This document shows, in pieces, positions 59,201 through 64,000 of a DNA stretch of 64,000 nucleotides; positions within the stretch are counted from its first letter, which is position 1; the number at the start of each line of letters is the position of its first letter. The stretch is taken from NCBI RefSeq assembly GCF_022605725.1, contig NC_065546.1, positions 42,156,227 to 42,220,226 of the forward strand, written 5' to 3'. Both the position numbers and the translations under genes were made by a program. The DNA is from Anthonomus grandis grandis (taxonomy: Eukaryota; Arthropoda; Insecta; Coleoptera; Curculionidae). The notes under the pieces are model-generated. The model was not told the origin of the DNA. It worked only from the letters and a program-made list of their open reading frames with translations, and did not search any database.

Positions 59201-62200
59201 ACATAAGAAATAAATCCATATAGAAAGAATAACGACAAAGAAATTATCATAAGATTGCAACACATCCAGAAGACAGTTTTTTACTTAATTTAAATATTTA
59301 TTTATCAAACCTCAACTTACTATCAATATAAACTCCCAAACATCTATTGTCCACTTCAGGAGAACACCAAAATTCACATTTCGCAGATCACACTTAGAAG
59401 TACTTAAAACCTAAGATATTTGTTTTATACGAGTACAATTATTAAAAGAAAGGCGATTAGCATTACGCCAATTCTTAATTTTTAACGGATCTTCAGATAT
59501 TAAAACTTTCAATATACATACACTGTAACATTTTTATGATGCCAGACAACAGAAATGTCAAGATCCCATAATCCTTAGACGTGTTAAATCATTAACGAAC
59601 AACAGAGGGCCCAAGACTGACCATTGAGAAATACAGTTTAAAGAAGAAAATCTTTCTATAACTAATAAATAACCAATTGACAGCGACGAAGGTTTCAAAA
59701 TAGTGGCAACAAATAAAGTAAATAGTGGTAAAACAGTAGCTCTCAGCAATAACATAAATAATTTTGTGTGCAAAAATTTGGCAAAAAAAATGGCACCAAA
59801 TTAAATTTAAAAAAGTCAAGGGGGCCCGTAATTTTTAATCATGTTCAATCAAGAATGTATGTATATGATATGGCCTCTGGAACCACAGTTCTAGTGTGGT
59901 AGTGTGGTCATACTGAGTGTCACACCTAGATACTTTACTTCCGAATCATAACTTAGTGAGTTGTAATGGCCTACAGATATCTTCTAGTACTAAAATATGA
60001 GTCCTTTCACGTACTGCTGCTTCAGCTAAATCTGTATCGTTTTTCTAATATTTTATTAAATTCGCGAGAAATGCATTATGATTTTTTTACTCCACAAAAA
60101 CTGTAAAAAACGACTCTGATTCCAAACAATTTCAAATAAAAGTCAAGGAATTTTGCAACTTTCAGAAAACTATAAAAACGTCAGATTCCAAATAATTCCA
60201 CATAATTATCAAGAAAATTTGCAATTTGCTTTGATTTTTATTGAAAACTTCAAAGTTATATGAAATGTTTTAAATTATTTTAATTCCTAATAAAAATTCA
60301 AAAAATGTCCTTGCAATCTTCCAATTTGCTCTAATTTCCTACAATAATCCAATATCCTAAAAGTTTCTTAAAATATTAGAAATTGCTTTTATTCTTCCAA
60401 AGTTCTAGATCTAATTAGAATATTACAACTTCTTTTGCTTTCCAATAAAAACTTACAACTTTATGAAAACAATTTTGAAATTGTAATTTAATTTATAAAG
60501 ATGTATTGTTATCTTAAAATTAATTTTGTATTCTAGAAAAATTTCAAAAACCGACTCAGAATCTTACATATTTTGGAAAAATGCTTTGGAATCTTAGAAT
60601 TTGCATTGATTCCCATAAAAATCTAAAAATTCCAAAAAATCTTGAAAATATTTAGATATTGCAATAATTCTAGAAAATGTCTGGGAAATTTACATTCTTA
60701 TTTGATTCTCAGAGAAATAGTGAATTTCTTAAAAAATGCCTTTAAATCTTACAATAAAAATGTCAAATGTTTCTGGGAATTTTCTTAATTACCTCCATTC
60801 CCAAAAAAGGACTCTAAAAAAGTCATAAAATATTACAATTTTCTCTGCATTCCAATAAAAATCCAAAAATTTCTAAATCTTTTGAAAAATTTTTGGAAAC
60901 ATTAATAATCCTATAAAATGTCTTGAATTTTACAATTTTTGATTTCCAGAACAAATGTAAAAAACACTTTGGATTTTAAACAAGTTCAAATTGTTTCCAT
61001 TCTCCCAAAATTCTAAAGAATTTCATATTACAATTTCACCCTGCACTTAGGCATTTGATAGTGATAATCATGAGGTACTGCTGAGGAAGCTAAAGCATTG
61101 TGAATTTATCATGTGCAAATTCTTTAAAAAAATGCATAACTTAATTGGATCCCAATATATTAAAAACATATTTTTAATGGAATATTAGGTTCAATTCTTA
61201 ACTTTCCTGAAAAAAAAAATGGAATCAAAAAATGTTTCCTTATGGCATAAATTATAACAAATATGACATTATCTATGTAAAACCAAGACTCTGCCATAAA
61301 CTAGAAAGATGGATTTTAACTTTAAATGTAGATAGTGATGTTTATAGATAGACATGCTTTATTCTATTATTAGTAATCTATTTCAATCTGTTGTGCCAAA
61401 AAAATCACATCATCTGGAGTTATTAGATATTTATATGCCTTTTATTTTTTACCTAGTATGCCTACATAGTCTATGTCAATTTGACCCTTACTACTTTTAG
61501 TGTTTATATGTTTTATCTTTTTTTGTTATAATTTTTGTACATGGAAACATTGTAATGGACACTGTGGCCGTAAATAAAGAAATAAATACAAAAAATCTGG
61601 AAAATCAATAATTTTTGAGAAAACCTAAAATTTATAAATTTATAATTTATATCTTCATGATTCATCTCATTTTTAAAATCTTGGATACCTTTTTGTTAAT
61701 AAAGGTAGAAACTTGATTCAAGGACTCACATGTATATTAAGTTGGACAGTAACTATCTGCCTCTGTTAATAAAGACACAAGATGTAGTCACTGAGTTTAC
61801 CTGAACCTTGTTATCATAAGTATATTTAATGTTTGTTTTGTACTTAAAATAAAGTCTGATGATCCTGTAACACAAAACATGTAACTAAACTAATAGACGC
61901 CACATTTGTGAGTTGCTACATAGTTTCTTTTCCTCCTTCTTAGATATTATTAAATTCTTTTTGAGAATATTGGATGAATTTTTTTAATTATCTGATTCAG
62001 CATGTTTTTGCTATTAAAAATGACAAGTTCAATTGAAGAAAACTTACCCAGATGCCTCGGGTGGAAACCTAACAACAACTTTTCCCATCTCAGCCCCAGG
62101 CAATTCAACAAACTTTCCTTCCTTAGCTCTGCCCGATGCTGGTGCTGATTTCTGATCAGTATTATCCAAAGAGGCCCTACTGCTCTTCTCAACTGGAAAT

Positions 62201-62841
62201 AGTGAGGCTTTTTGTTCTGGTGTAAGTGAATTTATACTTTGTTCAACTACTTCCTGAGACCTAATAAACTCAAACCACCTTTCAACATTTGCTGGAATAG
62301 CTTTTTTGGCTGAGAGATCATTGAATTGTTTGCTTACTGTAAAGAAATAAAAATTATATTTTTATTGGCTTATAAAAGTCAGCCTTTTGCCACTTACCAT
62401 ACAGAGTAGCAAATACAATAAAATCAGCAATAGTCAATTGATTATTTGCCAAGTAGGTTACTGAACCTAAAGATCGATCCAGTACTTGCAAAGCATTAAA
62501 AAAATTATACTTGGAGCTCAAAGGTCCTTCCGCAAAAGTAAGCCAATGGTCCACCTCAGTGCTCTGAATGGCACTGGCCCCATAGAGGTTTGGTAAGAGC
62601 CTTTTAGAGACAGATCTGGCCACATCATTGCTCGTTTTACAAGTAAAATCTTCAACAGTTGTTGTTTCGCCCCAGGAAAGATCTAAGGCAGTCTTCGTGG
62701 CATTCTTTACATAGTTGGTTACAAGTAGGCCTCCTAAAGTGGAAAGATAAGATGGATGTAATTGAGGGCAGTGGCTGATGCAATCTGGAAATTTTATATC
62801 TTACCTAAGGGCGGGTTGTTTTTATTAAGGGTAATTTTCAT
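31407..62841 (-). CDS. EPRS: Bifunctional glutamate/proline-tRNA ligase (EPRS), complete
   Basis: Twenty-three exons (high to low): 62805-62841, 62398-62733, 62048-62336, 58505-58824, 58280-58451, 57952-58229, 57554-57894, 57201-57500, 57013-57141, 51475-51696, 51301-51417, 50972-51241, 50724-50895, 50326-50549, 41058-41234, 40708-41001, 40501-40653, 36682-36799, 36354-36620, 32030-32271, 31818-31978, 31621-31764, 31407-31563. They sum to 4920 nt with no in-frame stop before the end: 1639 aa, between human and fly orthologues. Order: GST-like domain, class I GluRS, five WHEP-type repeats, class II ProRS, Cys-rich C-terminus. It charges tRNA-Glu and tRNA-Pro in the cytosolic multisynthetase complex. 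All introns are GT-AG except a GC-AG one at 57142-57200. Intron 14 (9.1 kb) and several others are full of transposons. Confidence 0.96.
32475..32945. mobile_element. pogo/Tigger-type MITE in EPRS intron 19
   Basis: Left end CAGTAAACTCTCGTTTATGG with TA before it; right end, inverted, TAGTAAACTCTTGGTTATTG followed by TA. 471 bp without a transposase. Lies in the 32272-36353 intron. Confidence 0.75.
32946..34250. other. EPRS intron 19 sequence without a recognised gene
   Basis: Short overlapping + frames at 33855-34064 and 33904-34110 have no recognisable domain. About 34125-34205 contains one more partial copy of the dispersed intron repeat (TTGCTATTAAAGCTTTATCC). Confidence 0.4.
34255..35262 (+). 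mobile_element. 5'-truncated Jockey/CR1-like retrotransposon
   Basis: The frame 34182-34754 contains RT motifs INHELLIAKLKYYGFSADAL, SSGVPQGSILGPLLFIIYTA and the FVDDTQLY active site; it continues after a frameshift at about 34735 with NLGVVIDTELNFESHIKNLI, and HFNYADIVYGPCLRQCDKFR. The 3' end has a (TTA)n tail at about 35248-35262, typical of LINE elements ending in a simple repeat. Upstream RT fingers are lost, so it is 5'-truncated. Confidence 0.8.
35660..36300 (+). repeat. Tandem copies of the dispersed intron repeat
   Basis: At least four units share GCTATTAA-N-ATAGAAGCTTGAT followed by ACATGTA, TTATATAACTAC, a CAAAAATCAACAGT-like block and ATTTTTATGATTTTGA. The TAGAAGCTT landmarks lie near 35731, 35845, 36091 and 36269, giving a unit of roughly 175 bp with deletions in some copies. 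Directly next to EPRS exon 19. Confidence 0.7.
36832..37060 (+). repeat. 5' LTR
   Basis: 229 bp; contains AATAAA at about 37016. Followed immediately by the primer-binding site. Confidence 0.9.
37647..38750 (+). pseudogene. gag of the errantivirus-like element
   Basis: An open frame of 307 codons (37647-38570) matches the Gypsy-type Gag capsid layout: a helical N-terminal half (DEFYQLYFTNDGIEQNKVVL, LKFGDPITSQILHQQLQYFK) and a Gln/Pro/Asn-rich basic tail, without a CCHC zinc knuckle. The same frame resumes past a TGA (38568) with about 60 further residues, interrupted by one more stop, up to about 38748. Known role: capsid assembly. Confidence 0.75.
38755..40263 (+). pseudogene. env-like remnant of the errantivirus-like element
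   Basis: After an abrupt junction with gag at about 38748-38757 the + strand reads as an insect-errantivirus envelope (F-type fusion protein family): a signal/SU-like start, a basic cleavage-like site and GLINYLGSGIKF-type segment at about 39018-39060, a coiled 122-codon frame at 39111-39479, further broken ectodomain to about 40080, and a C-terminal frame 40081-40263 with one transmembrane helix (TTISIILLCCLALIIYHW) and a basic tail. Multiple stops and frameshifts make it defective. Confidence 0.7.
40239..40467 (+). repeat. 3' LTR
   Basis: 229 bp, six substitutions from the 5' LTR and no indels, so the insertion is fairly recent compared with the surrounding LINE debris. Confidence 0.9.
41400..44006 (+). 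mobile_element. Long but decayed Jockey/CR1-like retrotransposon in EPRS intron 14
   Basis: Order on the + strand: endonuclease piece with EYDIFVITEIWLYN at about 41790-41830; RT from 42438 (PLKQSGFRSNHSCATALCDV, VLVMLDYSKAFDMLNHELLL); a frameshifted GVPQGSVLGPLLFLIY at about 42750-42795; disrupted active-site region; 42974-43279 (NLGLYINVGLRFSYHVTSTL, LILSHFNFCDTVYAP); and the post-RT C-terminus 43383-43670. Ends in an (ATT)n tail at about 43990-44006. It is the most complete LINE in the window, with several frame breaks. Confidence 0.8.
44060..45850 (+). mobile_element. Second decayed non-LTR retrotransposon, interrupted
   Basis: The + strand reads HMDDILNALRDMKEGKAVGQ at about 44260-44320 (pre-RT helix), then after about 500 bp of unrelated sequence resumes with ICPVLKKGDKSNIRNYR at about 44850-44900, FQHGFFFKSKATLSNLMIAT and QMDFIYTDFKK to 45080, and a broken VPQSSNLGPPVIFLIY at about 45620-45665. 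The order is the canonical RT one, so the 44.4-44.84 kb stretch is an insertion or a diverged part. Confidence 0.65.
44400..44845. other. Unassigned insertion inside the second LINE
   Basis: This block breaks the RT reading and has a different texture, with GAACGGGGAACGGGGAGTAG at about 44530 and less A/T than its neighbours around 44520-44740. No terminal repeats or coding potential were recognised. Confidence 0.35.
45937..48565 (+). mobile_element. Putative DNA transposon of unresolved superfamily, intron-containing
   Basis: Left motif TTAGGACTATTTAAGCTAG (45938-45956) matches, inverted, CTAGGCTATATTGTCCTAA (48542-48560) at 15 of 19 positions, and a second left copy TAAGGACAATTAAACGTAGC lies at 45980-45999. 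Between them is a single gene-like set of frames with introns. Boundaries and target duplication are not certain. Confidence 0.45.
46124..48381 (+). pseudogene. Transposon-derived protein with Cys-rich region and WLDNCSSQNKNW core (DUF7869-like)
   Basis: Pieces in order: ATGGATACAG followed by a donor GTAAGT at 46124-46140; 46346-46912, acidic/basic N-terminus with KRSCKCKLNCSRKIS; 46977-47498, HYRREHAPLRKYLSSDINIT, EECWDCEEFNIH and NCDVCKKWKIH (zinc-binding pattern); an intron from about 47516 to 47577 joining AADLQK to VIMLPRLETFKE; 47644-47871 with ITIWLDNCSSQNKNWSLFSF, a likely RNase H-fold acidic site; and a frame from about 47895 (GHTFMAADSFHHQAELALKR) to 48381 ending in basic residues. 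A one-base shift near 47480 and others disrupt it. Such proteins are widespread, uncharacterised, multi-copy insect genes; transposase function is inferred. Confidence 0.6.
48900..49090 (+). mobile_element. Short RT C-terminal fragment
   Basis: The + strand at 48955-49070 reads IYYAYIRS, EYACIIWNPYYE-like sequence with breaks, the post-RT block, and adjoins the next LINE copy. Confidence 0.45.
49085..49946 (+). mobile_element. 5'-truncated non-LTR retrotransposon with open C-terminal frame
   Basis: An uninterrupted 225-codon frame (49118-49795) encodes DLGVLFDTKLTFLPHILDII, RSVLEYASVIWSPYYDSHIE, RLEAVQRRFLKSLAYRAEVN and the rest of the post-RT region. The 3' end is an (AAAT)n tail at about 49927-49946. 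The lack of internal stops suggests a younger insertion than its neighbours. Confidence 0.8.
49960..50300 (+). repeat. Possible LINE 3' tail next to EPRS exon 14
   Basis: AT-rich sequence ending in AAATAAATAAAC at about 50277-50290, resembling the simple tails of the other LINE copies. No coding part was seen. Confidence 0.3.
50326..51696 (-). CDS. EPRS: EPRS exons 10-14: WHEP repeats 1-4 and start of 5
   Basis: WHEP domains are about 50-aa helix-turn-helix RNA-binding repeats. Repeat 1: EIYEKITKQGDSVRNLKAQK to KKVTGQDW (exons 10-11). Repeat 2: exons 11-12, ending KKMTGKDW. Repeat 3: starts GLVEKIAAQRNKVRDLKAKK in exon 12 but, where the second helix should come, passes into EVLFSILDDFVPPEA in exon 13, so it looks shortened. 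Repeat 4: exons 13-14. Repeat 5 starts in exon 14 and ends in exon 15 (KKVTGEDF). Each repeat is split by an intron at the same relative place, as expected from duplication of an exon unit. Confidence 0.9.
51725..51985 (+). repeat. Dispersed intron repeat, copies in EPRS intron 9
   Basis: ACTTGATTCACAGACTGACATG at about 51727 and GCTATTAAAGATAGAAACTT at about 51872-51893 mark two units, each followed by TTATATAACTACAAAAA-type and AAAATCAAGAGT-type blocks. The Tc1 element at 51990 inserted into the array, splitting the TATTTTTATGATT block. Confidence 0.7.
51990..53467 (+). mobile_element. Tc1-family transposon with both ends
   Basis: CACACCTCACAAAAATTATC at 51990 and the inverse of CACACCCCACAAAAATTATC ending at 53467 form TIRs matching over about 30 bp (through GCATCACT) with TA on both sides. 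1478 bp. Confidence 0.92.
52242..53248 (+). pseudogene. Tc1-family transposase, DD34E, with frameshift, deletion and nonsense codon
   Basis: 52242-52619 gives two HTH domains (SQRYVARIMGVEQSTISRIV, then ISLQTVRNRL) with the GRRR hook. A shift near 52600 leads to 52609-53073: VPARGPRLTREHR, WSNILFTDESRFCLYSSDRR (first Asp), GGGSIMVWG, VLMHDNARPHAARVFRQYL (second Asp) and WPARSPDLNPIEHVWDHLG (Glu; 34 residues between). About 20 residues are missing after SIMVWG. A TGA replaces a codon just after DHLG; the same frame continues to MEAVIRVTGGNTRY and a stop at 53246-53248. Confidence 0.88.
53498..55243 (+). mobile_element. Long-TIR mariner-like transposon with decayed transposase
   Basis: Left end CACGGTAGTCGGTAATGAAT and the inverse right end CAGGATGGTCGGTAATGAAT are TA-flanked; the arms remain alignable to about 53780 and 54960, so TIRs are about 280 bp. 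The interior + strand (54120-54720) reads as a broken transposase: HLRAIYVDQEEDILVRVCEN, FRQFLLHNHDPTFINN-like and RGVFNWRNNHMWELENPHFQ pieces in different frames, the same broad group as the 17.3-kb DD41D element. Confidence 0.75.
55255..55680. repeat. Direct repeat, copy A
   Basis: Shares ACACATTTAAATATG, AACAGCAGAGTTAACTAAAA and AAACATAAACAATT with 56390-56560, in the same order. Confidence 0.6.
56090..56240 (-). repeat. Dispersed intron repeat, inverted copy
   Basis: On the - strand reads TTATGATTTGGCTTATTTTC, then AAAGATAGAAATTTGATTCA, ACATGTG and TTTTAAGTAACTATG, the same block order as the other copies. Confidence 0.65.
56385..56565. repeat. Direct repeat, copy B (shorter)
   Basis: Same-order match to 55255-55680 with about 250 bp fewer; probably one copy lost or gained an internal segment. 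Confidence 0.6.
56795..56872. repeat. GC-rich imperfect inverted repeat
   Basis: GTAGTTATGGCCGCGGTAC near 56799 and, inverted, GTAGTTCGGCCGCGTGGTAC near 56871 can form a stem of about 18 bp; conspicuous in an AT-rich intron. Confidence 0.5.
57013..58824 (-). CDS. EPRS: EPRS exons 4-9: class I glutamyl-tRNA synthetase core
   Basis: Exon 4 opens with YLHIGHAKAALLNQYY-type sequence carrying the HIGH signature (about residues 224-227). FDDTNPAKENPHFE follows, then CMRDPTIYRCK and YPTYDFACPIVD in exons 5-6, WDDPRMPTVRG, and the eukaryotic KMSKS equivalent LSKRKLTW (about 446-453). Exons 7-9 encode the beta-barrel anticodon-binding part (FINWGNLLIKK, KKGDIIQVQRKGFFK, VVLFYVPDG). Catalytic signatures are intact. 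Confidence 0.95.
57142..57200 (-). other. 59-bp GC-AG intron of EPRS (intron 8)
   Basis: Exon 8 ends TTC AAG and is followed by GCAAGT; exon 9 begins GTT GAT after TTGTTTTAG. No GT donor gives the conserved KGFFK-VDVAYEP junction, whereas the GC donor with perfect surrounding consensus (AAG-GCAAGT) does. Confidence 0.85.
58870..59850 (-). mobile_element. Decayed non-LTR retrotransposon in EPRS intron 3
   Basis: On the - strand 59558-59640 reads QWSVLGPLLFVNDL, the GVLQGSVLGPLLF RT motif with one change; 59290-59420 gives LINE-like linker sequence, and 58880-59250 resembles a 3' UTR. Many stops. Confidence 0.6.
60080..61020. repeat. Degraded tandem repeat array
   Basis: About 0.9 kb made of variations on one theme: TTCC-AATAAAAATCCAAAAA followed by TTTCTTAAAAATATT and TTACAATTT-type words, recurring every 60-130 bp with heavy divergence. 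No coding potential. Confidence 0.55.
61340..61595 (+). mobile_element. LINE 3' end
   Basis: ATGGACACTGTGGCCGTAAA followed by AATAAAGAAATAAATAC, the 3' UTR and tail pattern of a Jockey/CR1-type element; coding part absent. Confidence 0.5.
61600..62035 (+). repeat. Dispersed intron repeat, copies in EPRS intron 3
   Basis: TAAAGGTAGAAACTTGATTC at about 61700-61722 with GGACTCACATGTATATTAAG, and a partial GCATGTTTTTGCTATTAAAA at about 62000-62020. Confidence 0.6.
62048..62841 (-). CDS. EPRS: EPRS exons 1-3: GST-like N-terminal domain and linker
   Basis: Starts MKITLNKNNPPLGGLLVTNY. Exon 2 contains the GST-C type helices, including ANNQLTIADFIVFATLYG, the N-cap/hydrophobic staple region typical of synthetase GST domains that dock onto other members of the multisynthetase complex. 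Exon 3 ends in the linker to the GluRS core (GKVVVRFPPEASG). About 220 residues. The start is the first Met after stops and fits the short N-terminal beta strand of orthologues. Confidence 0.9.
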
Positions 62842-63550
62842 AATTTATTGCAATATAGTAAGACTATTATTTATTAGTTGGGGCTTTTAAGGGCAAAAAG
62901 GGACCCAACACTTGTATTTCTAACCTTAAAAAAAAAAAAAGAAAAATCCAACTCTTTTTTTTACTTGGTTATGGTTCAAGCTACTACTGACGTTTGTAAA
63001 ATTTTGACATTTGATAGCATGATTGCTTGAGTACAGGGGCGAGTTCAGGTATATTTATTAAGTTCGGGGCCCCACCATATACAACTTTCCAAAAAAAACA
63101 AAAAGGCATTTCTACTGATTTTATGTGTTTTATGATATAATAAACAGGTGTATTTAAAATTTTGAAATAAAATTCGATTAAAATAAACCCTAAATCATTA
63201 ATAAAATGTTGAAAAACGCTCTATGACAATTATGGCATTGACGTTGACGCCAACACATTTTTTTGAGGTTATGTCAACAAACACAAAAAAAAAGAATTTA
63301 TGTTGTTTATATTAAAATATTTACCATAAATATTCTGTCCTTTTGTTACTGTCCTAAACGGTTCTCCTGATAAAGGGTAATATTAAAAGAGCCCAAGACT
63401 CTTTGTTTTGATTTAAAAAAAGAAAGAAAAAAATCCTCTTTATTTGGTTCTGGTTTAAGGTACTTACCACAGCACACAAATATATTTTTTACAAAGGTTC
63501 ATAGTACCTATTATGAACGTTTGTAAAAAATTGACGTTTGACAGCATACT
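62842..63550. repeat. Diverged direct duplication of the EPRS 5' flank
   Basis: Sequence around 62826-63015 recurs in the same order at about 63363-63555: AAGGGTAAT, an A-rich GAAAAA-ATCC tract, TTGGTTATGGTT versus TTGGTTCTGGTT, and GACGTTTGTAAAA followed by TTGACATTTGATAGCAT versus TTGACGTTTGACAGCAT. It covers the EPRS start region and PTPA-EPRS spacer. Confidence 0.55.
63485..63530. repeat. 19-bp hairpin upstream of EPRS
   Basis: TTTTTTACAAAGGTTCATA (63485-63503) pairs with TATGAACGTTTGTAAAAAA (63512-63530) with one mismatch and an 8-nt loop. Confidence 0.75.
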
Positions 63551-63679
63551 TGTTTGAAGACTTGAGTCCATGAAAAACGAGAAAGAAGAAGGTTAGGAGT
63601 AAAATTTAAACTGACGTTAACCGAAATTCAACTTAATCCGCCTTTAGAACTTGAGATAATTAAAACAGGTTATAAAAGT

Positions 63680-63685
63680 TTTATT
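63680..63685 (-). terminator. PTPA poly(A) signal
   Basis: AATAAA on the - strand about 27 nt past the PTPA stop. Confidence 0.55.
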
Positions 63686-63711
63686 AACAAGTATATAATA
63701 CATATACAGTT

Positions 63712-64000
63712 TTAAGCGACATTACGAGATTCATGCTTTGTAGTTGACGTAGGAACGCTCGTAATATCGGACGGACTCCAACAATTAGGCCTACCATTAG
63801 TAAAATTGCTCCTGATGCTAGCGCCAAATTCAGCTTGTTTAAGCGTAAACAAGGACCCAAAAACAATATTTTGCACTACTGAAAACTTGCCGAGGATGTC
63901 CGACCGGTACATTCTCACTAATCCCCCATTCACGGTGAACCAATTGTTAACTCCGCTGACACTCCACAACTGGTTCGAATGCTCCCCAAACGGTCCGGAT
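63712..64000 (-). CDS. PTPA: Serine/threonine-protein phosphatase 2A activator (PTPA), C-terminal end, partial
   Basis: Reading into the window from the right edge the - strand gives SGPFGEHSNQLWSVSGVNNW, then VNGGLVRMYRSDILGKFSVV and QNIVFGSLFTLKQAE, which is the conserved C-terminal block of PTPA (EHSNQLW, KVN.GL..MYK.E.L.KFPV.QH..FGSL). It continues about 35 residues further as a family-variable tail to a TAA stop at 63712. Known role: peptidyl-prolyl isomerase-like chaperone that activates PP2A by helping load catalytic metals. Same strand as EPRS, with its stop 870 bp upstream of the EPRS start; they look like independent genes. Only the last exon is seen. Confidence 0.85.
   Translation of the reverse strand, partial: SGPFGEHSNQLWSVSGVNNWFTVNGGLVRMYRSDILGKFSVVQNIVFGSLFTLKQAEFGASIRSNFTNGRPNCWSPSDITSVPTSTTKHESRNVA

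Noticed and set aside
1..64000. Search for tRNA, rRNA, snRNA and CRISPR-like arrays
   Set aside because: No cloverleaf with intact A/B boxes, no rRNA core sequence and no regularly spaced direct repeats with unique spacers were noticed by eye; tRNAscan-SE and Infernal would be decisive.

Overview
This window is AT-rich nuclear DNA from an insect, most likely a TE-rich beetle. That guess rests on gene content, intron-rich conserved genes and the mix of transposons, and the species cannot be named from the sequence. Four cellular genes are present. Homer lies on the + strand (15..16895, 7 coding exons, the first contributing only ATGGG; 397 codons). DHCR24, delta(24)-sterol reductase, lies on the - strand (28042..29643, intronless coding region, 533 aa). 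The bifunctional glutamyl/prolyl-tRNA synthetase EPRS lies on the - strand (31407..62841, 23 coding exons that join in frame to 1639 codons plus a stop). The C-terminal end of the PP2A phosphatase activator PTPA lies on the - strand (63712 to the window edge). No tRNA, rRNA or CRISPR was recognised.

The rest is mobile DNA in various states of decay. Homer introns (20..16709) hold several 5'-truncated non-LTR retrotransposons, a truncated Tc1 element, a 2.9-kb piggyBac element with TTAA flanks (11778..14651) and a 503-bp MITE with about 50-bp terminal inverted repeats (15871..16373). Just past the Homer stop codon sits a hAT element (17084..22873) with a perfect 8-bp target duplication. Inside it are a Tigger/pogo-like remnant, a long-TIR DD41D mariner-type element (17306..19722) and a MADF-domain fragment. 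Next comes a second piggyBac-like shell (23327..26083) with 13-bp perfect TIRs, invaded by a Tc1 element that itself has both ends (23556..25160).

EPRS introns carry a pogo-like MITE, an LTR retrotransposon of errantivirus type that keeps gag and env remnants but has lost pol (36832..40467, twin 229-bp LTRs, 4-bp target duplication), two or more Jockey/CR1-like elements, an unusual intron-containing DNA-transposon gene (about 45937..48565), a Tc1 element (51990..53467), a long-TIR mariner-like element (53498..55243), decayed tandem repeats, and many copies of one dispersed AT-rich repeat family that recurs through the EPRS introns.

The host genes do not form a functional cluster: Homer is a synaptic scaffold, DHCR24 a sterol enzyme, EPRS a translation enzyme, PTPA a phosphatase chaperone. 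The most noteworthy observations are the five-nucleotide Homer coding exon, a 59-bp GC-AG intron and a shortened third WHEP repeat in EPRS, the hAT insertion that offers the first AATAAA downstream of Homer, the palindromic subterminal motifs of the piggyBac element, the pol-less env-bearing LTR element, the intron-bearing transposase genes, and the intron-colonising repeat family.
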